Positions 1-9,009 of a stretch of DNA of 64,000 bases are shown here, piece after piece; position 1 is the first letter of the stretch, and each line of letters starts with the position of its first letter. A program made the translations under genes and the position numbers. The notes under the pieces are model-generated. The model was not told the origin of the DNA and did not search any database. It saw only the letters and a list, made by a program, of their open reading frames with translations. Source of the stretch: Onstottus_B arcticum. GTDB lineage: Bacteria > Acidobacteriota > Blastocatellia > UBA7656. The stretch spans positions 1 through 64,000 of the forward strand of contig JBBPIE010000010.1 in the NCBI GenBank assembly GCA_038040485.1, in the 5' to 3' direction.

Positions 1-43
1 GTCATGGCACTTTTCGATGTCAACAATGTCGTGGCACTTAAGA

Positions 44-217
44 AGTAGTCAGTAGCGAGTTGCCCACGCGGGGTTCAGGTTGCTTACGACTCAGACACCG
101 TTCAATGCCCGCAGATCGCCGACTACCAACCACGAACTACGAACCAAAAAGAACTACTAACCACAAACAAACTACGGACTACGGACTACTGACTACGGAC
201 TACTGACTACTGACTAA
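44..217. repeat. Short-word hairpin array upstream of sucC
   Basis: The spacer before sucC holds a degenerate array of a 7-8 base word (ACTACGG / ACTACTG) at about 137-217. A reverse-complement patch, AGTAGTCAGTAGC, sits at about 45-57, so the two ends could pair into a long stem. No coding potential was seen. The array runs up to the sucC start, leaving no clear promoter in the last 80 bases. Confidence 0.6.
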
Positions 218-219
218 CC

Positions 220-1380
220 ATGAAAATCCACGAACACCAGGGAAAGCAACTTCTAGCCAGATACGGCGTGACTGTGCCGCGAGGCGTGGTCGTCGATCAA
301 GCAGATCAAGTTCCCGCAGCCGTCCAACAGTTGGGCCTTCCGGTCGTCGTCAAAGCCCAGATCCACGCGGGCGGACGCGGCAAGGGCGGCGGCGTGAAAC
401 TCGCCCGCACAGCCGACGAAGCGGTCACCCTCGCAAAACAGATCCTCGGAATGCAACTGGTCACCCATCAGACCGGACCCGAAGGCCGCGAAGTCCGAAC
501 GCTCCTGATCGAAGAAGGACTGAAGATCAAACAGGAGTTCTATCTGGGCATCGTGCTGGATCGCGCTATCTCGCGGCTGGTCTTCATGGCTTCGTCGGCC
601 GGAGGCATGGAGATCGAAGAAGTAGCAGCCAACGAACCGGAGAAGATACTCAAGGAGCCGATCGACCCGGCAGTTGGGCTACAGGCGTTCCAGGCTCGCA
701 AGCTGGCGTTCGGCATCGGGCTGCCAAAAGAATCGGTCAACAAAGCCGTCAAGTTCATGACCGCGCTCTATCGCGCGTATGTCGATCTCGATTGCTCGCT
801 CCTCGAGATCAATCCGTTTCTGCTGACCGAAGACGGCGAGTTGTACGCGCTGGATGCGAAGCTGAACTTCGACGACAACGCGATGTTCCGCCACAAAGAC
901 TTCGCCGAGATGCGCGATCTGAACGAAGAAGAGCCGCTCGAGATCGAGGCCTCGAAACACGACCTGAACTACATCAAGCTGGATGGCAACATCGGGTGCA
1001 TGGTGAACGGCGCGGGACTGGCGATGGCTACGATGGACATCATCAAGCTTGCGGGGGGCGAGCCGGCCAACTTTCTCGACGTTGGGGGCGGAGCTTCGCA
1101 AGAGCGAGTCGAGAACGCGTTCAGGATCCTGCTTTCGGACAAGAACGTGAAGGCGGTGTTGATCAACATCTTCGGCGGGATCGTTCGCACGGATATGGTT
1201 GCTTCGGGTGTCGTCGCCGCGGCTCGCAACCTCGGTGTAAAAGTCCCGGTGGTCGTTCGGTTGGAAGGAACCAACGTCGAGAAAGGCCGCGAAGTAATCG
1301 AGCAATCTGGTTTAGGTTTCGTGACTGCATCGGGAATGAAAGACGCCGCGGAAAAAGTCGTCGCCCTGGCCGGCGGCTAA
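220..1380 (+). CDS. sucC: Succinyl-CoA ligase (ADP-forming) subunit beta
   Basis: This 386-residue protein matches the usual length of SucC, the ATP-grasp beta subunit of succinyl-CoA synthetase, which makes succinate and ATP from succinyl-CoA in the TCA cycle. The N-terminus MKIHEHQGKQLL and the glycine-rich nucleotide loop near residues 48-60 (AQIHAGGRGKGGG) are standard, as is the C-terminal CoA-ligase-like domain with NIFGGIVRTD. The alpha subunit sucD, which carries the catalytic histidine, usually follows directly, but here the next gene is convergent, so sucD must lie elsewhere. The ATG is preceded by a repeat array rather than an obvious ribosome binding site. Confidence 0.96.
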   Translation: MKIHEHQGKQLLARYGVTVPRGVVVDQADQVPAAVQQLGLPVVVKAQIHAGGRGKGGGVKLARTADEAVTLAKQILGMQLVTHQTGPEGREVRTLLIEEGLKIKQEFYLGIVLDRAISRLVFMASSAGGMEIEEVAANEPEKILKEPIDPAVGLQAFQARKLAFGIGLPKESVNKAVKFMTALYRAYVDLDCSLLEINPFLLTEDGELYALDAKLNFDDNAMFRHKDFAEMRDLNEEEPLEIEASKHDLNYIKLDGNIGCMVNGAGLAMATMDIIKLAGGEPANFLDVGGGASQERVENAFRILLSDKNVKAVLINIFGGIVRTDMVASGVVAAARNLGVKVPVVVRLEGTNVEKGREVIEQSGLGFVTASGMKDAAEKVVALAGG

Positions 1381-1428
1381 ACCATTTGGCATCTTCGGCG
1401 GTACGCAGCCTTGCATCAGCCCTGCGGA

Positions 1429-2457
1429 TTATCCAGCCTCATAGCTCATCCCGAGGCTCATGATCTTTTGAAGCAGGACTTCATACTTCACTCCCGCGTG
1501 TGCCGCTGAGTCCGCGAAGTCTTCGTTGCGCGCGATCTGCGCGTTGGGATTTGCCTCGAGCAAATAGATCCGCCCGTCTTCAGTCAGCCGATAGTCCAGT
1601 CTGGCGTAGCCGCTCAGATGAAGAATGCGGTATATGCGCTTTGAAAGGCGCGCGAAGCTTCGTTCAAGTTCGGGCGTAAGACGAGCCACTCGCGTGACAA
1701 GCCCAACCCTCTCTTGGTACGCCGGGTCCCACTTGGCCTTGTCGGTTGCAATGTTCTGCGAGCCTTCGGGCAAATCCTTCATCAGCAATTCCCACGGCGG
1801 GTAGCTTATCAGCCTCTGGTTGCCGATGATTGCCACGTATATCTCGCGGCCCTCGATGAACTGCTCGGCTATGGCAGGCGAGCCCGTCTGACGGTGAATG
1901 AACTCGACGCGCTCGGCCAATTTCTGATCGTCGCGCACGATCGAAGCCTGCGAGATGCCGACCGAACCATCGTCTCGTACTGATTTCACGAACAACGGAA
2001 ATGTCAGACGGCTCGGCCGCTTCACCTTACGCTTGACTGGAAACACCCCGAACCGGGGAACGTTGATTCGATGATAAGAGAGGATCTTGTTTGTGAGCGC
2101 TTTGTCGTGCGTCAGCGTCAGCCCGCGCGGATTGCAGCCGGTGTACTTCTGCTTGATCAATTCCAGATAGCTGACCACATGCTGATCAAACAGCGGGAAG
2201 CCGTCGAACTCTTCAAGCAGATTGAACGCGATTTGCGGCTTATGTGCTTCGATGGCCCGTCGAATTACGCTCAAATCATTGCTGATCCCCACCGGCCAAA
2301 CCTGATGGCCCATTTCTCTGAGGGTCGAGACAACGTCGTACTCGGTCTTGATAAGCTCGACCTCCTTCGGGCTGAAGCCTTCGAGAGATTCGGGCGGAAC
2401 GAGGTCTTCACGAGCCAGCACAATCACTCGAAATTGTCTGGTGGCCTTGAGCTTCAT
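1429..2457 (-). CDS. D-alanine-D-alanine ligase-like ATP-grasp protein
   Basis: This 342-residue ATP-grasp enzyme resembles D-Ala-D-Ala ligase. It has a pre-ATP domain, the LTHDKALTNKIL segment at about 117-128, the FPLFVKSVRDDGSVGIS phosphate-binding region at about 154-170, a grasp lysine/glutamate region, and the metal-binding end LLEANPNAQIA. The family joins a carboxylate to an amine through an acyl-phosphate. It is unlikely to be the cell's main Ddl, because it is the last gene of a run of peptidase-like genes and its ATG overlaps the stop of the upstream metallopeptidase gene (ATGA). Tight coupling suggests that the ligase and the peptidase act on the same peptide-like substrate (inference). 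The substrate is unknown. Confidence 0.8.
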   Translation of the reverse strand: MKLKATRQFRVIVLAREDLVPPESLEGFSPKEVELIKTEYDVVSTLREMGHQVWPVGISNDLSVIRRAIEAHKPQIAFNLLEEFDGFPLFDQHVVSYLELIKQKYTGCNPRGLTLTHDKALTNKILSYHRINVPRFGVFPVKRKVKRPSRLTFPLFVKSVRDDGSVGISQASIVRDDQKLAERVEFIHRQTGSPAIAEQFIEGREIYVAIIGNQRLISYPPWELLMKDLPEGSQNIATDKAKWDPAYQERVGLVTRVARLTPELERSFARLSKRIYRILHLSGYARLDYRLTEDGRIYLLEANPNAQIARNEDFADSAAHAGVKYEVLLQKIMSLGMSYEAG

Positions 2458-3536
2458 AGTGCGATTCGGTGGTAGCCGGTTTGAACGACGTTCATCGTCT
2501 GAACCGTAAGCATGACGAGGACCTTTTGCTTGGTTATATCGGCGGGACTCACGACCCGCAGCTTCAACTCTGTTGCCCGATCCATCATTTGCTTTATCAA
2601 CTGGTCGACGGCGTAGGCGTGCACCCCCGTTCCTCCCGCGACTGCTTGACCAACGTCGCCGCGAATTCGGCGCAGCAAGCTTGTGGCAGACGGGCTTGAC
2701 TCGTGCTGCGGGTCATTTGAAAAGATGCGGCGCAGGTCGCTGTCAAAACTCGCCGGCCACTCGAAGGCGTAATGCGCGCGTTTGCGGCGATAGTGCTCGC
2801 GCAAGGTCGTCTTGGTTTTTGCGAGCGTCTCAACCTTGCGACGCGATTCATTCCCGGGCCGCGCCCCTCCGATTTTCTTCATCAACGTGTCCACGTACTC
2901 AAGCTTGCGCAGGGCGGCCCAGCCCTGGTAGCGCCGCCGCCAGCGCGAACCTCGCGCAAGCCAAACCGCGAACGTCTCGGCAAAATCCTCAGCCGGGTGC
3001 GCCTGTGCGTACCAGGCGCTTAAGTGCAAAACGTAATCACGGCTGTTCGGGAGGGGCTTGTAGAAATCGGGATAGCGCCGCGAGAAAGACCCGAATAGCT
3101 TTCGATAGTCTCGCGTGGAGTGAAGCCGGTACGCGTTATCCAGTGCGTGGCCCGTTTCATGGCGCATGATGCGAAGGCATTCCCGCTCGGAACCGCCTTC
3201 TACCTCGAGCATCTGCCGACGCTCGAGTAGAGTAAGGCGGGGATGTGCGAGGTAGAAAGGCATAGCGAAGCCTGATACTCCGTCCGGAGTAAACCACTCT
3301 TCGGAGAGCCACACGTGCGGCCTGAATGTTATTCCCCGAGCTTCGAGCTCTTTGTGGAGGCGAGCCACGCGTCGTTCCAGGGGCGTGCCTTCAATTGTAA
3401 GGGGCAAATCGCTGAACCGCAGATCGAGCAACTGTTCGTCAGTCATTCCATTCAAGTCGAGTGCAAGATCCAATCTCTGGTCTCCAATCACGCGTTTGTG
3501 GAGAATAACTGAACCAACTTCGCTCGCGAGTTTCAA
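2454..3536 (-). CDS. Putative zinc metallopeptidase (Mx-like, HExxH)
   Basis: This 360-residue protein carries a gluzincin-like core: RHETGHALDNAY (HExxH) near residue 128 and, about 65 residues later, AHPAEDFAETFAVWL, whose acidic residues fit the third zinc ligand and a supporting glutamate. This layout resembles the 'putative zinc-binding metallopeptidase' (Peptidase_Mx) family. No signal peptide is visible, so it is probably cytoplasmic. The chosen start is TTG at 3536, because it overlaps the stop codon of the upstream M20 gene (TTGA) and no ATG lies nearby. It in turn overlaps the ATP-grasp gene by 4 bp. The C-terminal 120 residues are basic and helical, without a recognised domain. Confidence 0.72.
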   Translation of the reverse strand: MKLASEVGSVILHKRVIGDQRLDLALDLNGMTDEQLLDLRFSDLPLTIEGTPLERRVARLHKELEARGITFRPHVWLSEEWFTPDGVSGFAMPFYLAHPRLTLLERRQMLEVEGGSERECLRIMRHETGHALDNAYRLHSTRDYRKLFGSFSRRYPDFYKPLPNSRDYVLHLSAWYAQAHPAEDFAETFAVWLARGSRWRRRYQGWAALRKLEYVDTLMKKIGGARPGNESRRKVETLAKTKTTLREHYRRKRAHYAFEWPASFDSDLRRIFSNDPQHESSPSATSLLRRIRGDVGQAVAGGTGVHAYAVDQLIKQMMDRATELKLRVVSPADITKQKVLVMLTVQTMNVVQTGYHRIAL

Positions 3537-4840
3537 CTCAATCTCGTCGCGTCGAGACGGATCAACGTTTGAAGAAGAACATTTGCGCCGTTGGCGATGT
3601 CCTCAGGTCGAGAGAACTCGCGCGGTGAATGGCTGATCCCGCCGACGCTCGGTACGAATATCATTCCGACTGGCCCCAGTCTAGCTATCTCCTGCGCATC
3701 GTGACCCGCCCCGCTCGGCAATGACTTTGTGGTCAAGCCAAGTCCCTTGGCGGTCTCATCGATCAGTTTGCGCATGCGCAAATCGGTCAGCGCCGGATAA
3801 CTCGCACTGGTCTGCTTGAAGTCGAACGTCGTCCCTGTCGACTCGGCTATCCTCGTGGCTTCAACGCGGATCTTGCCGAACATCGCTTCCACTTTCGCCG
3901 AGTCCAAATCGCGAAGCTCGAGAGTCAAAACGACTTTCCCCGGAATGACGTTGTAAGCTCCGGGCATTGCCTGGATCCTCCCGACGTTGCCAACCTGCCG
4001 GCCAGGCATACCTGTCACCACGCGATTCACAGCTTCGATGAACTTCGCGCCGGCTAGCAATGCGTCTCGGCGTTGATTCATCGGAGTCGTACCCGCGTGA
4101 TTGGCGAAGCCTTCTATGGTCACTTCCCAGTGCATTATTCCAACGATGCCTTCCACTACGCCGATATTGATCTTCTCTGCATAGAGAGTGCCGCCTTGCT
4201 CGATGTGAAGCTCAAGATAAGCCGCGATGTCGCCGCGCTTCCGGCGCGCCGCTGTCAATCGAGTCGGATCGCCGCCGAGTATTTTGATTCCCTCTCGAAT
4301 CGTCTTGCCGCTGTTGGCGGGCAAATCAAGTTGGTTCTCCGGAAGCTCGCCGCTGATAAGCTGGCTGCCTATCGTTCCGCCTTCTTCGTTTTGAAAGATG
4401 ATGACTTCAAGCGGGTGGCTCAACTTGATGTTGTTCTCTGCTAACGTCTGCGCGACTTCGATAGCGCCCATCGAGCCGACATCGCCGTCGTAGTTTCCGC
4501 CTTCGGGAACAGAGTCGATGTGCGATCCAATCACAAGAGGTGGCAACGCAGTGTCGCTACCGGCGCGCCTCCCGACGATGTTGCCGACGAGGTCGACGCT
4601 CACATCGAGCTTCGCTTCGCGCATCAAGCTCATCGCGTACTTGCGGCCTTGAAGATCAGCCTCGCTGTAAGCGAGGCGCGTGACTCCGCCTTGCGGGTTC
4701 TTGCCGAACTCGCTAAGCGCGGCCAGATGTGCGCTGATCCGCGTGCCGTTAACTCGAAGCGGCGCTTGAGCGGCGGCAGGTTTGGCAAAGGTCGCGGCAA
4801 TAACGCCGGCCAGACTCCAGTTGAATTCCCTTCGCTTCAT
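3533..4840 (-). CDS. M20-family Zn-dependent hydrolase (N-carbamoyl-L-amino-acid hydrolase type), exported
   Basis: This 435-residue protein belongs to the M20/M28 hydantoinase/carbamoylase group, which removes a carbamoyl or ureido group from N-carbamoyl-amino acids or allantoate-like compounds. Visible metal-site motifs are GSHIDSVPEGGNYDGDVG near 106-123, the FQNEEGG catalytic glutamates near 150, ELHIEQGG near 210 and SGAGHDAQ near 380. HAGTTPMNQRRD is the lid-domain signature that follows. The N-terminus MKRREFNWSLAG followed by a hydrophobic stretch and AAAQA looks like a TAT or Sec signal, so it probably acts in the periplasm. It is co-oriented with the M24 gene 66 bp upstream and coupled to the next gene. 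Confidence 0.87.
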   Translation of the reverse strand: MKRREFNWSLAGVIAATFAKPAAAQAPLRVNGTRISAHLAALSEFGKNPQGGVTRLAYSEADLQGRKYAMSLMREAKLDVSVDLVGNIVGRRAGSDTALPPLVIGSHIDSVPEGGNYDGDVGSMGAIEVAQTLAENNIKLSHPLEVIIFQNEEGGTIGSQLISGELPENQLDLPANSGKTIREGIKILGGDPTRLTAARRKRGDIAAYLELHIEQGGTLYAEKINIGVVEGIVGIMHWEVTIEGFANHAGTTPMNQRRDALLAGAKFIEAVNRVVTGMPGRQVGNVGRIQAMPGAYNVIPGKVVLTLELRDLDSAKVEAMFGKIRVEATRIAESTGTTFDFKQTSASYPALTDLRMRKLIDETAKGLGLTTKSLPSGAGHDAQEIARLGPVGMIFVPSVGGISHSPREFSRPEDIANGANVLLQTLIRLDATRLS

Positions 4841-4906
4841 TCACACCCAGGACGAAAGGTAAGATCGTAAACAGCTCCGTTCGTGTCGCTGCGATCGTGT
4901 CGCGCC

Positions 4907-6154
4907 CTAGCGGAACGGATTCTCGATCGACGGCGATTGCCCGGTTAGAAGCTCAGCTCCGTTCTCGGTGATCACCATGATGTCTTCGTGACGAATCCCG
5001 AACTCGCCAGGAATATAAATCCCAGGCTCATCGCTAAAGCTCATTCCTGGTTCGAGCTTTGTCTTGTTGCCGCGAACAAGATAAGTCCACTCGTGCCCTT
5101 CCATTCCGATCCCGTGGCCGACCCGATGCGTGAAGTACTTGTAGCCCGGACCGAAGCCGGCATCGGTAATCACTTTCCTCGCAGCCGCATCCACGTCTTC
5201 GCAAGCCGCGCCCGGCCGCGCCGCCTTCAAAGCGGCTGCCTGAGCCTGTTTCACTATGTCCCAGACGCGGCGCTGCTTGTCGCTCGGTTTGCCGAACACC
5301 GTCGTGCGAGTGATGTCCGACGCGTAGCCCTCGACGCTGCAGCCGCCGTCCATCAACACCACGTCGCCCTGCTTGAGCTTTTGCGGCGTGATCGTGCCGT
5401 GCGGGAACGCTGAGTCCTCGCCGAACAGGACCAGCGCGCCGCCTCGTGTGCCCATCTGCTGATGAGCCGCGCTGATCTTTCCGCCGAACTCGTTTTGAGT
5501 CATTCCCTCGCGCAGAGACTTCGAAGCGACTTCGAAAGCCTTCATCGTGATCTGGTTGGCCAGCCGCATCAACTCGATCTCGTGCGCGGACTTCACGCGG
5601 CGGCAGCGCGCGGTGACCGGATCGGCGCTTGTGATCTTGAGCGCGGGCGCCGCCTTCGCCACTCCGTCTGAAAACACAAACCGCACTGTCTCTTCAACGC
5701 CGAGCTTACCCGACGAGACGCCGCGATCTTTCAAGATAGACGCGACCAGTTGATAAGGACTCTCGTCTTCTTCCCAAGTGCGGACATCGGCGCCGAACTT
5801 GATCTGTTCCAAAGCGCGGCCCTTCTCAAAAGCCGGTGTCACCCATGCAAGCTCACCCTTGGCCGGCAACACCAGTGCGAACATCCTCTCGCTGAGTCCC
5901 CACTGGGTGCCAGTGAAGTACTGCATCGTCGTGCCGCCGGTGAGAAACACAGCGTCGATTGCAGCCTCGCGCATATAGCGACGAGCCCTCTCCTGCCGCT
6001 CGAGATACTCTTCGCGCGCAATCGGTTTGGCTTGTTTTGCGTTTGGGAGACCCGACGCATCCTGATCGTCGGCTCGTGCAGCGGTGTCGCCGCCTAACAT
6101 CGCCAGAGAAGAGAGCGCGCTGAGCTTGATGAAGTCTCTGCGGTCGAATGTCAT
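4907..6154 (-). CDS. M24-family Xaa-Pro aminopeptidase-like protein, TAT-exported
   Basis: This 415-residue protein has an N-terminal creatinase-like domain and a C-terminal pita-bread M24 domain. Metal ligands are visible in order: MDGGCSVEGYASDITRT (the two aspartates), HRVGHGIGMEGHE (histidine), DEPGIYIPG (glutamate) and GIRHEDIMVIT (last glutamate). The family includes Xaa-Pro aminopeptidases, Xaa-Pro dipeptidases and creatinases; substrate specificity cannot be read here. The start TFDRRDFIKLSALSSLAML is a clear twin-arginine signal, so the enzyme should fold in the cytoplasm and work in the periplasm. It follows the TPR gene and precedes the M20 gene on the same strand. Confidence 0.9.
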   Translation of the reverse strand: MTFDRRDFIKLSALSSLAMLGGDTAARADDQDASGLPNAKQAKPIAREEYLERQERARRYMREAAIDAVFLTGGTTMQYFTGTQWGLSERMFALVLPAKGELAWVTPAFEKGRALEQIKFGADVRTWEEDESPYQLVASILKDRGVSSGKLGVEETVRFVFSDGVAKAAPALKITSADPVTARCRRVKSAHEIELMRLANQITMKAFEVASKSLREGMTQNEFGGKISAAHQQMGTRGGALVLFGEDSAFPHGTITPQKLKQGDVVLMDGGCSVEGYASDITRTTVFGKPSDKQRRVWDIVKQAQAAALKAARPGAACEDVDAAARKVITDAGFGPGYKYFTHRVGHGIGMEGHEWTYLVRGNKTKLEPGMSFSDEPGIYIPGEFGIRHEDIMVITENGAELLTGQSPSIENPFR

Positions 6155-6167
6155 CGTGTTGTCCTTT

Positions 6168-6234
6168 GGAGTGCGGCGACTTGTCGCCGCTTTTTACACT
6201 CCCGATGGAAAGCGGCGACAAGTCGCCGCACTCC
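6168..6234. repeat. REP/BIME-like inverted repeat with self-pairing arms
   Basis: Two perfect 26-base inverted arms lie at 6168-6193 and 6209-6234, separated by a 15-base loop. Each arm contains its own hairpin (GCGGCGAC-TT-GTCGCCGC), so the whole could form one long stem or a pair of hairpins. It fills nearly the whole 84-base gap between the TPR gene and the M24 gene and ends 5 bases before the TPR stop codon, so it would form a strong structure between two co-oriented genes. Confidence 0.85.
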
Positions 6235-6238
6235 CAAT

Positions 6239-7933
6239 CTACTGCACGCGAGCCTGCTTCAAGTAGTCCTGCACTTCTCGAAGCTCGGCGAGTCCCGAGT
6301 CCGCTTGTTGCCACTGCCGCGCGAACCTCGAATAGGCTTCCGAAGCCGCTTTTACGTCGCCGGTCTTCGCCGCCGCTCGTGCAAGTCCGATCAAGGACCT
6401 CGCGCGATTCGGCTGTCTCAGTAGCGCAAACGCAAACTCATCGGAAGCTTCCTTTGCACGGCCAGCCTTCAACAGGATCTCACCAAACAACTCGTGCGAC
6501 GGTTTGATCAAACTCGGAGGCCCCGAAGGCGGACCAAGCTCATCCTCCAAAGCGGTAGCCTTCTTCATGGTCGCGGTCGCTTCGTCGTGGTTCCCTTTTG
6601 CAGAGGATGCAAGCGCCGCAATTTCGTGCTGGCGAATCTGCAGCGCCTTGGCCGGATTCCCGTACGAGCCCGTGCTCGAAGCTGGTCCGGCTTGAGCGCG
6701 CAACACGGCGATGATGGTTTCGCTGTCGGCGTCACCTTTCAAGCCCGCCGCCATCCCTCGAATAAATACTGGAAGTACTTGACTAGCCGACGACTGCCGA
6801 GTGGTCGCCGCTCCCGCGTCTCGTTGAGCGCCGCTATGCGCCATGTCGCTGCTCGGCGCCGCCGCGCTTGAAGCTGGAAACAGTTTGGCGACGAGGTCCC
6901 ATCGCTCGGTCTCGACAATAAACGCGGCGGCCATGTTCGCCCAGTTGTTCGCATAATAGTTCGGTCTGAGCTTGTCGTCATTGGTCGACTCTTCCATCGA
7001 CTTGCGCATCACCCCCAGTAGCTCTTCTGCTTTGGAGTAGCGGCCTTGCTGCAAGTAGACATACAGCAACCAGTGGAGGCTATGATAATCCCGCAGACTG
7101 ATCGAGAGGTTCTTGCGCTTGACCCAGGCATCGGAAGTAGCCCACGACGACTCATTGGAGCGCGCGGCTTCGGGCCACATTCCCAGTTGAAGAAAAATGT
7201 GCGCAGGCATGTGCCGCGCGTGGTGAGCTTCGGGTGCGATCTCGGAGTATCGGAACGCGGCCGGCAGTCCGAGTATCGCGTGGTCGGGATCGTCGAAGGC
7301 GTGAATGATGTAGTGCGCTGCGCCGGGATGGTTCGGGTTCTTCCGATAGATGTCGAACGCAATTGCTCCGGCCTGCGCCTGACGGCGATAGCCTTTCTCA
7401 TCGGGTCTCACTGTGCCTAGTAACGACAGCGCGTAAAAGCACGCCGCCTCCTGATCATCGGGATAGGCGCGATGGACTTTCTCCATTGCGGCGCAGTAGG
7501 CCTTGTCCCGAAGCAGCTTGTCCCCCTCGCCGTAAAGCTGTTTAACCGCGTTCAGATATGCGCGCTCTCGCTCGGATAGCTTTGGTGACTCTTTGATCTT
7601 CGCCACAGTTTTTCGCCCGGCTTCGGTATCTTGTTCCGACCAGAGCGGATGGTTATAAGCCATCGCCTCGCCCCAGTAGCCCATCATGAAATCGGTCTCG
7701 AGTTTGGTTGACTCGCGAAACGCGTCGAGAGCCTCCTCGAACCAGAACGAGTGAAGCGCCGCGACTCCGCGGACGAAGTGGGCCTGGGCCTTGGCAGAAC
7801 CGGATGTCGGAAAGTCTACCTTGCCCAATTGAGATTGCTGCTGTTGCTGCCCATTTGCGGCCAACGAGAGCGCTGAAACGATCAACGCAAGTGAAGCGAG
7901 CGACGTTTTCCCAAGTCTTCCGGGTTTCAACAT
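6239..7933 (-). CDS. Secreted TPR-repeat protein
   Basis: This 564-residue protein begins with a Sec signal (KTSLASLALIVSALSLAANGQ) followed by a glutamine-rich stretch. It then contains many alpha-helical pairs of TPR type, for example FVRGVAALHSFWFEEALDAF near residue 53 and a further cluster near the C-terminus (ALLRQPNRARSLIGLARAAA). Proteins of this kind are common in Acidobacteria as periplasmic or outer-surface scaffold proteins of unknown function. No catalytic motif was found. It is the first gene of the minus-strand run ending at 1429 and is transcribed divergently from the 305-residue gene, leaving a 158-base shared promoter region. Confidence 0.8.
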   Translation of the reverse strand: MLKPGRLGKTSLASLALIVSALSLAANGQQQQQSQLGKVDFPTSGSAKAQAHFVRGVAALHSFWFEEALDAFRESTKLETDFMMGYWGEAMAYNHPLWSEQDTEAGRKTVAKIKESPKLSERERAYLNAVKQLYGEGDKLLRDKAYCAAMEKVHRAYPDDQEAACFYALSLLGTVRPDEKGYRRQAQAGAIAFDIYRKNPNHPGAAHYIIHAFDDPDHAILGLPAAFRYSEIAPEAHHARHMPAHIFLQLGMWPEAARSNESSWATSDAWVKRKNLSISLRDYHSLHWLLYVYLQQGRYSKAEELLGVMRKSMEESTNDDKLRPNYYANNWANMAAAFIVETERWDLVAKLFPASSAAAPSSDMAHSGAQRDAGAATTRQSSASQVLPVFIRGMAAGLKGDADSETIIAVLRAQAGPASSTGSYGNPAKALQIRQHEIAALASSAKGNHDEATATMKKATALEDELGPPSGPPSLIKPSHELFGEILLKAGRAKEASDEFAFALLRQPNRARSLIGLARAAAKTGDVKAASEAYSRFARQWQQADSGLAELREVQDYLKQARVQ

Positions 7934-8091
7934 ATGATTTACCTCCGATGATTAGCCTGAGTCGAAGCGGCCCAATTCTATCGCCGCTACCCTAGGCTTA
8001 CAAGTGCGAGAGCTTCTCCGCCGGAAATGCGAACGCCGCGCCGGTTTTCTCCTCGATTCCAAATACCTGTTGTGCTAGTATCTGCGCCAAG

Positions 8092-9009
8092 ATGTTCAAG
8101 ACCAACTTGCAGAGGTGTGAGATGTTAAGGCTGATTCACCGCTCAAACCGGCAGTCATTAGTTGCTGCGCTTGTGATCGCTTGCCTGTTCTCATTAGCCG
8201 CGCCGGTAGCCGCAGCAAGTCCCTCTGATTCTGACAAGGCCGCAGTTTCGGAGGTTGCATCACCGGCGGAACCGAACGCAACTGCCAAAGGCGAACCTAC
8301 AACGACCGCGCCAGGCAGGGCGCTGGGAGTCTCTTATGCGGCATACAACGGCGCAGTTGCTTTGCCAGCCGAGGCTTCCCTCGAGGCGGCCACCCGGCCG
8401 CGCAGCGTAGTGGGACTCGTTGCCGCCGTCAACGCGGCGACTGCGCGCCCAATCCCATTGCCTGCCCCGAGCCAATCGCCGGGTGTCATAAGCACCGCGC
8501 CGATGACTGCGGGAGAGAAATTCGAAGCTTGGTTCCGCTCGCACTTCCTGTCGCCGGGTGCCTACGGGAAGGCAGTTTACAACGGGATGTCGAAGGAACT
8601 GCAGGACAATGACGATCTTAAGAAAGACACGACCAGTAACTTCTTTGCGGACTCCATGACCCGTGCCGCGCGCAGCTTCACTTCCAGTGCCACCAACGCT
8701 TTCTACGAGAAGGCGCTATTCGCTTCACTGTTTAGACAAGATCCTCGTTATCACCGATCCGGAAAGAAAGCCGCCGGCGCAAAGATCGTATACGCAGCCA
8801 CGCGAGTGCTCATAACGCAAGGCGATCGATGCGGATGTCATCAGTTTAACGCTTCGTTTCTGTTAGGCGGAGCGGCCGGGGCGCTCACAGCAAACCTCTG
8901 GGAACGCAGGGAGCGCACCGGCAATATGCACACCGTCAGGCGGTACTACAATCACGTAGCAATGACGGCGCTGTTCAACATTGTGAAGGAGTTTGTCGGC
9001 GGACAATAG
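8092..9009 (+). CDS. Conserved acidobacterial secreted protein of unknown function
   Basis: This 305-residue protein has an N-terminal signal peptide (LVAALVIACLFSLAAPVAAASP, cleavage near residue 42), an Ala/Pro/Thr-rich low-complexity region to about residue 135, and a conserved C-terminal domain. That domain begins MTAGEKFEAWFRSHFLSPG and includes SLFRQDPRYHRSGKK and a glycine-rich helix FLLGGAAGALTANLW. It resembles an uncharacterised family frequent in Acidobacteria with the core 'LF..DPRY.R', so only an envelope location can be proposed. An alternative start is the second methionine, 10 codons in. Downstream lies a simple-repeat array. Confidence 0.72.
   Translation: MFKTNLQRCEMLRLIHRSNRQSLVAALVIACLFSLAAPVAAASPSDSDKAAVSEVASPAEPNATAKGEPTTTAPGRALGVSYAAYNGAVALPAEASLEAATRPRSVVGLVAAVNAATARPIPLPAPSQSPGVISTAPMTAGEKFEAWFRSHFLSPGAYGKAVYNGMSKELQDNDDLKKDTTSNFFADSMTRAARSFTSSATNAFYEKALFASLFRQDPRYHRSGKKAAGAKIVYAATRVLITQGDRCGCHQFNASFLLGGAAGALTANLWERRERTGNMHTVRRYYNHVAMTALFNIVKEFVGGQ

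Noticed and set aside
1..48. Open frame ending in ALKK then TAG at the left edge
   Set aside because: Too short to tell whether it is the end of a real gene; no family recognised.
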